From positions 2,159,109 through 2,223,108 of the forward strand of contig JAUPFP010000012.1 of the NCBI GenBank assembly GCA_036925085.1: a DNA stretch of 64,000 nt, written 5' to 3'. Source of the DNA: Brachycybe producta. Lineage: Eukaryota > Arthropoda > Diplopoda > Playtdesmida > Andrognathidae. This document shows, in pieces, positions 43,723-54,395 of this stretch (position 1 is its first letter; each line of letters opens with the position of its first letter). Both the position numbers and the translations under genes were made by a program. The notes beneath the pieces are model-generated. The model was not told the origin of the DNA, ran no database searches, and saw nothing but the letters and a program-made list of their open reading frames with translations.

Positions 43723-44453
43723 TGTGACGACCCAGTTTTGCTCCATCTTGGATTAAGAGGAGCAATCCTAAATCCTAATGTCTTCTGCTAGGTTGCTATA
43801 GTAGGCAGCCTGGTGGACGACATAAACCCCAGGTAGGGAAACTGTCAACCCTCAGGTGTAGCAGCCTGGGGGTACTTAATGGCAAGGCAGCCATTAAGGA
43901 GGGACAGTGTGTTGAAACCCTGAAGCTAAGGAGGATGTGTGTGATTTGTGCTGCTGGTAGCCAAGATGGCCACTAGTATGATGATCTCTTTGTTCTCTGC
44001 CATGTGTTTTTTTGTTTCTCTGCAGGGCAAAATGTCCTGCAGATTATTGTAAAATCGTACGTGAGCTATTGGTTCATTAAACCTTATCTATTCTATTTTA
44101 CCTACACTATGTTCATGTGTCACATTTCTGGGGAAGTATCAGTGGGGAGGGTGGGTTACAGAGGTGGGTTTATGCCGGGTCTTTACCGCCCCATTTCCGT
44201 CCTGTGTGGCCGGTACTTTGCATCGGGTGTCATGGTGGGATCCATTGGGGGTCCACCATGGGTTCTTCGTCATGTCGGCGGGAAGTCACCATCGACTTGC
44301 TACGTGGGAGACTCCGGCCCATCATTACCCAGGAACCATGTGATGACAAGAGGGCAGTGCACATTATGATCCCTGCCCCTAACGGAGTCAGGAGTCTGGT
44401 AAGACGGAGTAGTTTTACCGGACATTGTAACGAACCCAAGTCGGGTTGTTACA
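43723..44453 (+). mobile_element. B1 3' LTR
   Basis: TGTGACGACCCAGTTTTGCT ... GGGTTGTTACA, 731 bp, preceded by a purine tract (GGGAAGTTGAGAGGA). It resembles the solo LTR at 51583-52337 in reverse orientation. Confidence 0.9.
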
Positions 44454-44528
44454 CAAGTGAAAATTGATGCGTGTGTTATGATCTAGGAAGGTCTAATATG
44501 ATAGATGCAAAGTAGCTTTTCTAAATAC

Positions 44529-44556
44529 AAAACCTAACCTAACCTAACCTAACCCT
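44529..44556. repeat. Short CCTAA run
   Basis: AACCTAACCTAACCTAACCT followed by AACCC, about five TTAGG-type units on the complementary strand, directly abutting a family H array. Confidence 0.8.
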
Positions 44557-45035
44557 ACAGACACCTGCCCTAAAGCCATTTGTCCTAAAGGGACATTTGC
44601 CATTAAGATACTTGCCCTAAAACCATTTGCCCTAAAGGGACATTTGCCCTAAAACCACTTGCCCTAAAAGGATAATTGACCTAATCAGTAGTTTAAATTT
44701 ACGTCATTTGGTGTTTTTGTGTGCCTGTGGCGCGCAGAACCTTTTTAACATACTCCACCGAAAAACACTAAGAGAGAATAATAAGAGATAATAAAAACAT
44801 GGTTTAATGGCAAATGGTTTTAATGCGAATATCCTTTTAGGGCAAATATCCTTTTAGGGCAAGTGTCATCTAGGGCAAATATCAATTTAGGGCAAATCAT
44901 TTTAGGGCAAATAGATTGAGGGCTAATGTCCCTTTAGGTAAAATGGTTTTAGGGCAAGTGGATTTAGTACAAATGATTTTAGGGCAAATGGCTTTAGGGC
45001 AAGTGTCTTTAGGGCAAATTTCTATATCCCATTAG
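44556..45035. repeat. Family H fold-back array, copy 4
   Basis: Forward TTGCCCTAAA units 44560-44690, a 110-bp centre, then mirrored GGGCAAATG units 44810-45035 ending TTCTATATCCC, the mirror of the GGGATATAGA start of copy 3. Confidence 0.82.
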
Positions 45036-45073
45036 ATCTAAATGTTTTTATTTTCTTTTGTTTCTCCTTGTAG

Positions 45074-45154
45074 GTGTATGTGCCCATTTTAGAAGCCCAG
45101 TATTTAAAACAAATCAAACAAACTGGTGAAGAATCATTTGAAGACGTCCAAAAT
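45074..45154 (+). CDS. DNAH10: Dynein heavy chain exon 4
   Basis: Acceptor CTTGTAG|GTGTATG, donor CAAAAT|GTAAAT, 81 bp, phase 0. Encodes VYVPILEAQYLKQIKQTGEE then SFEDVQN. It continues exon 3 in frame and forms the start of the DHC_N1 tail helix bundle. The next intron is only 74 bp. Confidence 0.8.
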
Positions 45155-45228
45155 GTAAATGAATTTTCTTTTCAAAACACTTCAGATGACTGTTTGAAAA
45201 GATATTGCATTCTTTTTTTTATTGTCAG

Positions 45229-45361
45229 ATAATTTCTTCACCCCATTTACATTTATTGTCAAAATGGGAACTGATGAATAATATTCTACAATACATTGTA
45301 TGTCTTGAAGAATACAGCAAAAAAAAAGAAATATTCTTTTCGGTTCCCAGCACAATTTTAG
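45229..45361 (+). CDS. DNAH10: Dynein heavy chain exon 5
   Basis: Acceptor ATTGTCAG|ATAAT, donor TTTTAG|GTGAGA, 133 bp, entering in phase 0 and leaving in phase 1. Encodes LSKWELMNNILQYIVCLEEY and FFSVPSTILG, matching the 'W-----F---L' and 'F-VP' segments of the tail. The strong GTGAGA donor supports a real exon. Confidence 0.8.
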
Positions 45362-45545
45362 GTGAGATTTTCAAAACGAAATAGCTTGAAACTATCATAA
45401 AATTCCAGATTTGCATTATGTACTTTTTGTTACGATTTCGAGATTCAAGATTTGAGTTTTCAGCTAAAGATTCTACATAGGCATAAATTCGGATTGAAAA
45501 GTGGGGTGGGAAGGGTTGGGGGACCAAGAATAAAAAAGACTATAG

Positions 45546-46471
45546 TGAGACATTTTGGGCATGCCGCTCTTATTTTTATTTACCACTATTCGTTTTTGGG
45601 GCTTTTAAACTTTATTTTCACCCTGTATTCTTGTTGTAGCTTCTGAGCCACTGGTACTTTTGGGTACTGAGTAACCCAGATTCTATTTTGGTACTTGACC
45701 TTTTAATTTCCCCTTATGTAACTTCCACATGAGTGGATTTTTATGTAATTTTAATTGTATTGTTTTCGTTTTCTTCTCTTATCACTTAGGTGTGGCAAGA
45801 GTCGATGAGTTAAGGTTTTGGCCAAGTAGACCAATCCTTTGATTGGTCTATTTGGGCCCAAATTTTATTTTAACCAATCAGAAGTTTGTGCCCTGAGAAT
45901 CCGACTTGTGGATTCTCAGGGTATATAAAGAGTGATATTTTTATGTTAGAGACCCATTTTTAAAATACCAAAATTATGCCTGATTTTGGCTAGGTTCTTT
46001 GCATAATTTTCAAGTTATTATTATTTCTAAGTGTGTTATTTCTAATTTTGTTTATTTTTACTTTTGGAATAAAACTTCCATTTCTATCTTAAACTAAACC
46101 AGTGGTGTTTTTTATTATTCCACGTGGATTATTTCGCAAACATGGCTTTCATCATTACATTGTAGCTCTTCACCATTTGGATACTTCAAGTTCTCCAACA
46201 GATGCAAACCTGCAACAAAGTTCATAAGCATATTCACATTTTTTTCAAGGCTAAATTAACGGATGCAAGTCTGAGAGATACAGACAAAAGATCCCCAAGA
46301 TTATGAGTCTTAGCCAGAGACTACTGAGGACACTTAATAGATGTTATATTGGTCTAGTCCTCCTGGGACAGTAGAATTAGTGCCCTAGCTGCTCACTATT
46401 AATATAAGTGCAAACTGCACTCGTATCATTTAAAAAGAGCAGTCTCTACCTGGGGAAAAAGGTCCTTTACA
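45546..46471 (+). mobile_element. Gypsy-A 5' LTR
   Basis: TGAGACATTTTGG ... GGTCCTTTACA, 926 bp. It has a 12-bp hairpin CCCTGAGAATCC/GGATTCTCAGGG at 45891-45921 touching the TATA box TATATAAAG (45922), and AATAAAACTTCC near 46070 as polyadenylation signal. TGGTGGAGGAGCTGGG follows at 46477 as a likely primer-binding site. Confidence 0.88.
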
Positions 46472-46689
46472 ATATATGGTGGAGGAGCTGGGCAGCTTAT
46501 AAAACTTGCTACCTCATTTTGCCTTTGAAGAGCGTGTTGAAAAACACGAAGCAGTATTGTATTTTCAATTGTGCAAACAATTTTGTTTTGAAACAAAAAT
46601 GTTTTTTCGAAACTTTATATTATTTTATTGTCAGAATATATGATAAGTAATGATGAATAGCAACAGAATAACAGCAAGGTTCTCCCAGC

Positions 46690-48120
46690 AACTCCAACAC
46701 AGACGTCGACGTGGACGTGGACATTTTGCCAAAGAATGAGCAGAAGCTTAGGAAGCACGCCATGTTCTCCGGGACGCCCGTAAACAAGAGGAGGACAAGC
46801 TCAGAGCTTTTGCCGAAGAGAAGCAACACTCCAGAAAAAAGAGAAGCATGCCGAAGAGAAGGAATGTCAAACCGATACCCGACTAAAGATGGAAGCAGCA
46901 TCTTCTGAAGCCTCTCAAAAAAGCAACGAGCAGAAGATGGTCAACTGGTTTGCTGAACTCATGAAGGGCATACCTCCTGAGAGTTGAGAGGAATTGGTAA
47001 GATGGTTATGCGGAGAAACTACTCCACGCCACCTTGAACACACACATGAGAGAAATCTCAGAAATCGAAGCAAGTCACCAACAGAATCCGGGCGCAAGCT
47101 CAGGCCAGAAGCTCCTGAATGGACTCCGAACCTGGGACCCATGCCATATTCTGAAAAAAATTCGCTACATCCTCTACAAGAGTTCCCAAAGTATACTGGA
47201 TCTGAGAACATACTTTATGTAGAAGAGTTCGAATATATTGCAATTGCACACCAGTAGAACTCCCTGCAGCGATGCAGCCACTTTACTCGTCTCCTTCGAA
47301 AGCGAGTAATCAAATGGCTTGCTCGTTTTTATTTGTAATTTGGCAAAATTAATTGGCCAATGATGAGGAACGGAATTAACGAATTTCTGTCACCTGACCA
47401 GAAAGTGAAAATGAAGAATGAGCTGTCTGCAAGGACCCAAAAAGATAATGAAACTTTTAAGGTCTATGCGATGGAGGAGTATGCAGAGATGTATTGAAGG
47501 ATCCATCCGTATAATGACGACTCTGCTGATTTCAAGCCTGAGAAAAAGTCTACTACCATTTCTCAAGCAGTACCTGATTGGTGTGCCGAAAAACAATCTT
47601 TACAACTTTGTGAAGTTTGCCACCCAGATGGAAGGAGAGCTGATTGAGGAGAAGATGTTAGTCTACAAGACGTCTACTGGTAACCAACCGGCACAACAGC
47701 AGAAGCCTCAACAACCGAAGCAGCAGCAGCAACAACAGAAGAAGAAGCAGACGTGGACAAGCAAGAACACTGCCACGTCTGAAAAGACACAAGAACCAAA
47801 GACGAACCCAGATGGTGGATCAAGATTCCAGCAGAGAAGGAAGTCTACTGGACCACTCATCTGTTACCAGTTTCAGGAGCCTGGACACAGAGCGTTTCAG
47901 TGCCCCAACGAACCAAAATCAAAGAAAGAAGAGAACAAGATGACTCCACCAACTCCAGTCAATAGAGTTGATGAACCGTTGGAAACGGCAATGCCGAAAA
48001 CCATCTGTGCCGACGAAATCCATGTTCTACCTAATCAAATGAAAACTTTGTCTGTATTAATCAATAATCAAACGCATTATTTTCATTTTGATAACCACCA
48101 GAAGGCTTTAAACTACTAAG
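46690..48120 (+). pseudogene. Gypsy-A Gag
   Basis: Broken across frames. Gag-like segments (KKNLYNFVKFATQMEGELI-type text at 47580-47660), a Gln/Lys-rich linker (PQQPKQQQQQQKKK), then the zinc knuckle at about 47866, which reads CYQFQEPGHRAFQC: the second Cys of CX2CX4HX4C is Phe. The frame continues to 48119. At least four stops or shifts upstream. Confidence 0.7.
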
Positions 48121-48424
48121 GGTGCCACTCGCACCCAAAGTAGTGATGACCGGAAAAGATGTCAAGGAGAACCTAAAAAGGTTGACATCAAGGTTCAACG
48201 GGACCGGATAACAAAAGAATCTATTAGAATGGCTGCGGTCAACCATGCAGGGATGTCTCCAGGTCTGGGTAGCCCGTGCCGAAACACTGACCAGGAGGAG
48301 GAATCGACAACACCTAAGCAGAGCTGTGCTATGGTACAGCTGAAGGACTCTCCAAGACATAAAGCAGACTTTGGAGATCGGATCCAAATCCGCCAACGAT
48401 GCCAAGATGTCCAACAAAGCAGAA

Positions 48425-48810
48425 CAAGTAGTAGTCTCGAAAGAGGGTACTCTTGTTAAAAATCAAGCAGAACAGTGTGGCAAAAAGGGAGTAACCACAC
48501 CTGTTAAGATTAAAGAAGAGCAAGCAGTAGTCTCGAAAGAGGGTACTCTTGTTAAAAATCAAGCAGAACAGTGTGGCGAAAAAGGAAGTAACCACACCTG
48601 TTAAGACTAAAGAAGAGCAAGTAGTAGTCTCAAAAGGAGCTACTCTTGCTAAACCCAAAAAAGAACAGTGTGTAGCGAAAATGAAAGTAGCTACTCCTGT
48701 TATTAAGCAGGGACAGACTGGCAAAAACCAAAGAAGTACCCACACTTGTTCGAAAAACAAAAGCAGAACATGGAATAGTGAAAGAGAGAGTAGCTACACC
48801 TGTTAAGGGT
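48425..48810 (+). repeat. 32-residue tandem repeat between Gag and protease of Gypsy-A
   Basis: Units of 96-97 bp begin TCTCGAAAGAGGGTACTCTT at 48435 and 48531 and a variant at 48628; a fourth degenerate unit follows. The encoded unit is roughly VVVSKEGTLVKNQAEQC plus GKKGVTTPVKIKEEQA. The one-base length differences put successive units in different frames. Confidence 0.85.
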
Positions 48811-48929
48811 TTGACTGCAGAGTCTAGTCTTCTCTGTCGGTTGCAAAACCCGTGTTGTTCGAGGACAATACAAGATGTTTGGACGAAGTTGACTGAGACA
48901 GTCACGCCTCGTGAACTTCAATTCCAACA

Positions 48930-49446
48930 CCAAGATGAGCAGACGGCACCTAAAGTTCGTGTGAACTTTGGAGGTCGTGAGTTAGTAATGACTACCGACA
49001 GTGGCGCCAAAGCATCTGTCATCAGTGAGTTATTAGTGAAAAACATAAAACTCATTATGGATCCTCTACCATTCCCACCAAATCTGACTGGTGCCATGGG
49101 ACAAGTCATCGTGCCAATTCAAGTCACCGAGAAACTTGTCAGAGGTAAGTTGATTGTCATCAAAGGATGACATGAGGCCTTGCTGAGGAACGACCTTGGT
49201 AAAGATCTCAACCTTTGTATTGACATGAATAAGAAAAAAGTCTACTTTGGAGACGAACTGTTGCCAGACACTCTCCCAAAAGCAGCAAAAGCAGATTTTA
49301 TTCAAAATCTTAAAAATCATGAAGAGGTTCAACAAGAGAAACTCCTGAATAAAGGTTCAGACAGACTTCGCCTGGTCCAGAATCTCGTGCTGGATCTAAA
49401 GAGAATTGCAATCGTCAAGGTCAATGCTCCTGATAATCTACAATAA
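48930..49446 (+). pseudogene. Gypsy-A protease
   Basis: VRVNFGGRELVMTTDSGAKA, SVISELL has the retropepsin active site DSGA, followed by a glycine loop (GAMGQVIVPIQV). A TGA at 49168 interrupts before LLRNDLGKDLNLCIDMNKKK, where the usual 'ILG-D' end stands. The post-protease linker reads on to 49446. Confidence 0.78.
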
Positions 49447-49752
49447 GGTATTCTGAGTTCATCAACTCATGCAAAAGCACATTCCAGCAGAGAGGAGTCA
49501 AGGTTTCTCCTGGGATCGTGGAATGGAAGAGGAATGTCTATCGTTCAAGTCCAAATCTTCAACTCTGGAGAGGTTGTTCACCTCAGAGCCAGAGAAACGA
49601 TCGCAGAGATCGCGGACGTTGTCACAGCTCTCGATGTGCCTGTGGGCCCCTGGATTTACAAAATTGATGGCAGAGTGACAAAATGACAGCTTTAGACTAT
49701 GTCAAATTTCAACAGTCTTAATGTCAATCGGAATCGTCCTTGAGAAAAGAAA

Positions 49753-50700
49753 ATGGCAATTCGGAAGCTTCTCGGAGAATTTAGAGATATTTTTGCCTTC
49801 AAGATCTCCGACTTGAAAGAGACAAATTTATCAAAACACGTGATTGACATGGGTGAAAACCCACCGGTTTGGGAACTGCTCCAGCGCACTTCACCTGCTC
49901 AGAGGGCGATCATCAATTCGACACTACGTAATATGTTGGACGCCAGCATCGTGAGCCCATCCAAAAGTCCGTATGCAAGTCCGGTGGTGATTGTCAAGAA
50001 GAAGAAGGGGCAACATCGATTTTGTATCGATAATCGAAAAGTTAATGCTCAGACCAAACCTGACCAATATCCATTACCATGGATCGATGACGCATTCGAT
50101 TCACTTTCTGGTGCTATGATATTTGCAACCTTGGATTTAATATCAGGTTATTGGCAATTTCCGGTGACAGAAAGTGATAGAGAGAAAATTCACTTTTGTA
50201 TGCACCAATGGCCTCTACAAATTTAACAGAATGCTGTTTGGGTTAATGAACACACCTGCAACATTGCAGCATACTCTTGATTTCTTTTTGGCATACCATA
50301 ATTGGGAAACCTGTCTGGTCTATTTAGATGACATTGTCATCTTTGCGAAAAACTTCGAATAATTCCTCCAAAGAGTGAAAGATATCTTGACACTCATCCG
50401 GAATGCCAATTTAAGTCTTCAACCTAGCAAGTGCTTCTTTGGGGAGGATGAGATCAACTACCTTGGTCACAAGATCAGTGCCCTTGGTATGTGTCCTGAT
50501 GAAGAGAAGGTGCAGACCATCTAAGGATTTCCTGCACCTAAAAACATGACAGACGTAAGAAGCTTCCTTGGAATGACCGGTTATTAAAACCGTATCATTG
50601 AGAACTACTCCAAGATCGCCAGACTGATGCAAGCCCTTGTCAAGAAGGACCTGGACTTCAAATGGACTGACGACTGCATGGTCGCTTTTAACAGTCTGAA
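49753..50700 (+). pseudogene. Gypsy-A reverse transcriptase
   Basis: FRDIFAFKISDLKETNLSKH, SPSKSPYASPVVIVKKKKGQ, RFCIDNRKVNAQTKPDQYPL and FATLDLISGYWQFPV. A frameshift near 50195 leads to FNRMLFGLMNTPATLQHTL and CLVYLDDIVIFAKNF with catalytic YLDD. Then come in-frame TAA codons where Gln and Tyr are expected, within the thumb (YLGHKISALGMCPDEEK, VRSFLGMTGY). Clearly Ty3/Gypsy. Confidence 0.88.
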
Positions 50701-50758
50701 AAAGGCTCTTTGCTCTGCTCCGATCCTAACTTTGTAAGATCCGGAGGCAGAAATTGCC

Positions 50759-51120
50759 TTGCATACAGATGCTTGTGACTACCAAATTGGTGTCATGCTC
50801 TATCAGTATGAGAAAAACGAGAAGAAACCTGGAGTTCTAGGGTATTATAGCCATAAACTCCAGGGAGCAGAAAGATACTACAGAACGACTGAAAAAGAAT
50901 GCCTTGCAATTGTTTATGGCATAGAAAAAGCCAGACCATATGTTTTTAACAAAAAATTCAAAGTGTTTACCGATCACAAGGCCCTGTGTTAATTAAATAC
51001 AGCGCAAAATCTCGATGGCTTATTGGGTAAATGCCAAATGAAACTACAACCATTTGATTATGAAGTAGTTTACAAGAAAGGTAAAATGCACGTGGACACC
51101 AATTGTGTTTCACGTTACGA
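50759..51120 (+). pseudogene. Gypsy-A RNase H
   Basis: MHTDACDYQIGVMLYQYEKN, TTEKECLAIVYGIEKARPYV, KVFTDHKALC, a TAA, then the connection KKGKMHVDTNCVSRY. RNase H degrades the RNA template during cDNA synthesis. One stop in the last helix. Confidence 0.85.
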
Positions 51121-52444
51121 GAGCAACGTTCCAGCAAGGTCGACTGCACCCCTATCACAAGAAATTTGCGATAGTGGATGGCATTTTGTATCATATCAAG
51201 TATGAAGAGACCATGCAAGTACTAACGTGTACTGTGCCCCAACAACTGAAAATTGGGACTCTCGAGATGCTCCATGATGTGCCTGAGGTCGGACATTTCA
51301 GATTCACCAAAAATATGAAGAGAATCCAGAAGCGATTCTACTGGAAAAGAATGAAAACAGATATTGCCGACTACGTCAGGTCGTGCCACATCTGTCAAAG
51401 AACCAAACTGTCGCATCAAAAAGTACCTAGATTGCTTCAGCCAATCATTGTGGGAAATCTGACAGAGTGTTGAAAAATGGATTATGTTGATCCACTTCCA
51501 AAATCAATTGGAGGTGTCCAGCATATTCTGATTGCAGTTGATTATGCAACAAAGTATTGCATCGCCAAAGCAGTGGCAAGATTGTAACGACCCAACTTGG
51601 ATCCACCACAAATCTCTGGCAAAACCTCCCCATCTTACCAGATCCCAGGCTCCTTCGGGGACTGGGATCGCAGCACGGGCTACCCTCTCAACGACATGTC
51701 TGGGTGGTGCTGGCCAACCGGAGCCTGTCTTGTCGAATATCGACGGTCGGATGACTGTCGAGCCACGACGAAAACCTACGGTGACTTCCTGATGGGTCCA
51801 CCGTAAAACCAGTGCGTGAAGCACCAGCCGACAAGCCGAAAACAAGCCGGAACAGGATGGTGATGGTACGGCGACTCCCAACCGTAAACCCCCACCCCCT
51901 CGCGGATACGTCCCCAAATAATCGACACGACAGTGTAATTAAAATAAAATAGTAGATAATTTATTCAATAGATAAATTAATGAATACACACTTACTCAAT
52001 TAAAGGTAATCTGCTGGACTTCTTGTCCAGCAGAACAAACAGCCAAAAACACCAAACAGAAGAATAAAGAGGTGAATGGCGGCCATCTTGGCCACCAGCT
52101 GAAAAAGCAAAACACATCCAAACATGCACTCTGCATCCAAGGGTTCAACACACTGTCCCTCCTTAATGGCTGCTTTGCCATTAAGTACCCCCAGGCTGCT
52201 CCACCTGGGGACTGACAGTCTCCCTACCTGGAGTTTATGTCGTCCGCCAGGCTGCCTACTATAGCAGCCTAGCAGACAACATCATGATTTAGGATTGCTC
52301 TTTCTAATTAAAGAAGGAGCAAAACTAGGTCGTCACAAGAGCAACCGCTCAGTCAAAGACAAGATTGTGAACGAGTTTGGTGTTCCTCAGAAGATCATCA
52401 CTGATCGAGGACCCCAATTTTTGAGTAATGGGACTCAAGCCTTC
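51121..52444 (+). pseudogene. Gypsy-A integrase, interrupted by a solo LTR
   Basis: HHCC domain (MLHDVPEVGHF ... RSCHICQRTK) at 51265-51410, TGA at 51471, then MDYVDPLPKSIGG and IAVDYATKYCIAKAVA. A solo LTR-B (51583-52337) interrupts. The frame resumes with EFGVPQKIITDRGPQFLSNG, giving both catalytic Asp positions. Sequence then fuses at 52445 to LTR, so the third catalytic residue and C-terminus are deleted. Confidence 0.85.
51583..52337 (-). mobile_element. Solo LTR, family B (copy B2)
   Basis: Plus-strand ends TGTAACGACCC and AGGTCGTCACA, 755 bp, minus orientation. AGAT (51579-51582) and AGAG (52338-52341) flank it. The uninterrupted integrase codons would need AGAG, so the left copy has mutated G to T. 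It matches the B1 LTR, for example CTATAGTAGGCAGCCTGG (complement). Confidence 0.92.
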
Positions 52445-52611
52445 CTCAAGACTGTGAGAGTCTTAGCCAGAGACTAGTGAGGACACTGAATAGAGGTTAT
52501 ATTGGTCTATTCCTCCCGGGCCAGTAGAATTAGTGACCTAGCCACTCACTTAATACGAGTGCAAACTCGCTACAAAAAGCAGATTCTACCTGAGGAAAAA
52601 GGTTCATCACA
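52445..52611 (+). mobile_element. Gypsy-A 3' LTR remnant
   Basis: AAGACTGTGAGAGTCTTAGC ... AAAAAGGTTCATCACA matches the last 170 bp of family A LTRs (46300-46471, 39840-40012). The first part of the LTR is deleted together with the 3' end of pol. Confidence 0.85.
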
Positions 52612-52615
52612 ATAT

Positions 52616-53298
52616 AATTGGTGTAAGCACTATAAATGCTTCATGTTGGTCAACAGGCATGTGTTGTCAATTGAATGTGAATGGCGATAGATCACAAAGA
52701 CGAAACAAAAAAGTCGGTATGACGAGAGTATAATGTAATGTGCCTAATAAAATAATAAACTTTAGTTTGATGGACAACACAAAAATCAATATTTTATAAA
52801 GTCGCTTTTTGTCTTCTGTTTATGTCACTTACCTGGCCGACCCGCCACAAAGAACATTTTGGCTTTGCCCGTTTTATGATGACTGGCAACTTCTAATTGG
52901 TTTGTTCTGTTGTTCAACGTTGAAAAGGGCGGAGCATGTGACGTCAGGCTACATAACCAACCAATTAGAAGTTGCGTTAGTCCGATTTCTAAATGCCTGT
53001 CCACAAAGAGCCCGCTAATCCCGGGCCCCCAGGCTAGAGCAATGTCATCCACCCTTGTGGAAGCCAAACATATATGGCTGATTTTTAAAGCCAACTAAAC
53101 CAACTAAATGAAATTTTAAAAAACCAATTAATTGAAATTAGGAAGAATGTCTTCCTGATTTCAATTAATTAAAAATGTTGTTAAATAAAAAGCAACATTT
53201 AATGAAATTACAAAAAGTCAATCATGTGAATGCACCTTTTACCGCCCTTCTAAGAACCAAATTCTATTGGTCTGATTGAATTTGTTTAAAAATACCAG
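52616..53298. other. Intron with MITE-like repeat and hairpin
   Basis: At 52880-52975 a MITE-like segment has AACTTCTAATTGGTT mirrored by AACCAACCAATTAGAAGTT. At 53137-53181 AATTAATTGAAAT-AGGAAGA is mirrored with one mismatch around ATG. No gene. Confidence 0.6.
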
Positions 53299-53414
53299 GT
53301 GAAGATGTTGAGGAACTTGTTTCTCGTGATCCTCATCTGTTGGACAGATTGGAATCTTTAGCAAACATTTGGACGAAAAAAATGGAAAACAAAAGTAATT
53401 GGCTGCAGACAGAG
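53299..53414 (+). CDS. DNAH10: Dynein heavy chain exon 6
   Basis: Acceptor AATACCAG|GTGAAG, donor ACAGAG|GTAATA, 116 bp, entering in phase 1 and leaving in phase 0. Encodes EDVEELVSRDPHLLDRLESL then ANIWTKKMENKSNWLQTE, the 'L---V--W---I' helix of DHC_N1. Phase agrees with exon 5. Confidence 0.8.
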
Positions 53415-54274
53415 GTAATATTATTTCCTTAATAGCAGCGAGAGAGAGAGAGAGAAAGAGACAAAGAGAGCGAGTGAGAGTGAGGAGTAAGCAAAGGGGA
53501 GAGAGAGGCGGGAAAGAGAAAAACAAAAGGTCATGGACTTTGAGGCATCTTGGGTTTTCGGGTCCTCATGGGCTCTGGGTGCATCATACACTCGAGATAT
53601 TTTGGGATCTTGTTTCATTGTTGGCTCTGGTGACAATGGGCAAAGGGGCGTCATTTGTACTCTTAGACATCTTTAGCTCTGGGCGCATCACTTGGACTCT
53701 TTTTGGCATCTTGGGTTCTGGCGCATCATGAGCCATGAACATCTCGGGCTCTTGGGGTATCAATTAGACTATTTAGCATCATGGGTTCTGAGGACATAAT
53801 GATTTCTGGGTAACTCTGGTTCGTAGGGCATATTGGGCTCTTGAAGATTTTGAGTTTAGAAGCATTTTGAATTGTGGAGAATCTAGGCAAACAATGCCCC
53901 AAGAGCCTAAAATGCCTCAGAGTGTATATAATGGCTTGAGAGTCTGAGATGACCAAAGTCCATGACACGTAAGTTCCCAATTCCCAGTGCCAGGCCATGC
54001 TGCCTACAAGAACTTTCCACCGTATGCATTGTGTGAAATTAAAAGGTGCGACGTCCACTAGATCTATATGACGTTGCCCGCAATGCACGAAACTGGCTTG
54101 CAGAACTTCCATGCCAGAAGTCTCGAGGAGAACCGAGAAGAACTTTTTCCTTTCACTGTGCATTGGCGCACCTGTGAGCTCACGTGACATTCAAACACTG
54201 ATCAGGTGTCTTCGTTTGCCACCATCATCGTTGTAAGCAACAACACGTTCATTTGTATTGTGATGTGTGAGCGT
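53415..54274. other. Intron: GA-rich microsatellite and degenerate minisatellite
   Basis: 53440-53515 is a (GA)n-type purine run. 53535-53850 repeats a loose 30-40 bp motif built on CATCTTGGGTTCTGG / GGCTCTTGGGG / GCGCATCAT about eight times. 53900-54274 has no recognised feature. Confidence 0.6.
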
Positions 54275-54395
54275 TTATGTTGTCTACATCGCAAAATGAC
54301 TTCGAAAAATGACTGCAAAGAGTGCTAGCATCGTTTTTCTATTGCGCCCAATGTTAAAGAAAAAATGTAATTTTAAAATACACAGTCGCAGCAAT

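Larger units (their letters stand above)
40804..44453 (+). mobile_element. Non-autonomous Gypsy-type LTR element (B1), gag/pro only
   Basis: Bounded by LTR sequence at both ends and by CAAG at 40800-40803 and 44454-44457. The 5' LTR is cut short, the 3' LTR is full. Between them only Gag-like and protease-like ORFs are found. No RT, RNase H or integrase motif is present in any frame. Length is 3,650 bp. Confidence 0.85.
45546..52611 (+). mobile_element. Gypsy-A retrotransposon, nearly complete but dead
   Basis: 5' LTR 45546-46471, internal gag-pro-RT-RH-IN, and a 3' LTR remnant 52445-52611. Flanks are ATAG (45542-45545) and ATAT (52612-52615), a 4-bp duplication with one change. The 3' part has a deletion joining integrase to mid-LTR, and a solo LTR-B sits in integrase. 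Many stops and frameshifts. Confidence 0.88.

Noticed and set aside
50363-51475. Many in-frame TAA and TGA codons in Gypsy-A pol, suggesting a variant genetic code
   Set aside because: The stops replace different residues (Gln, Tyr, Trp), occur beside frameshifts, and none occurs inside the dynein exons, which read normally in the standard code.
53726-54190. 154-residue minus-strand ORF next to dynein exon 6
   Set aside because: It partly overlaps the degenerate minisatellite, has no recognisable domain, and has no supporting splice or family evidence.
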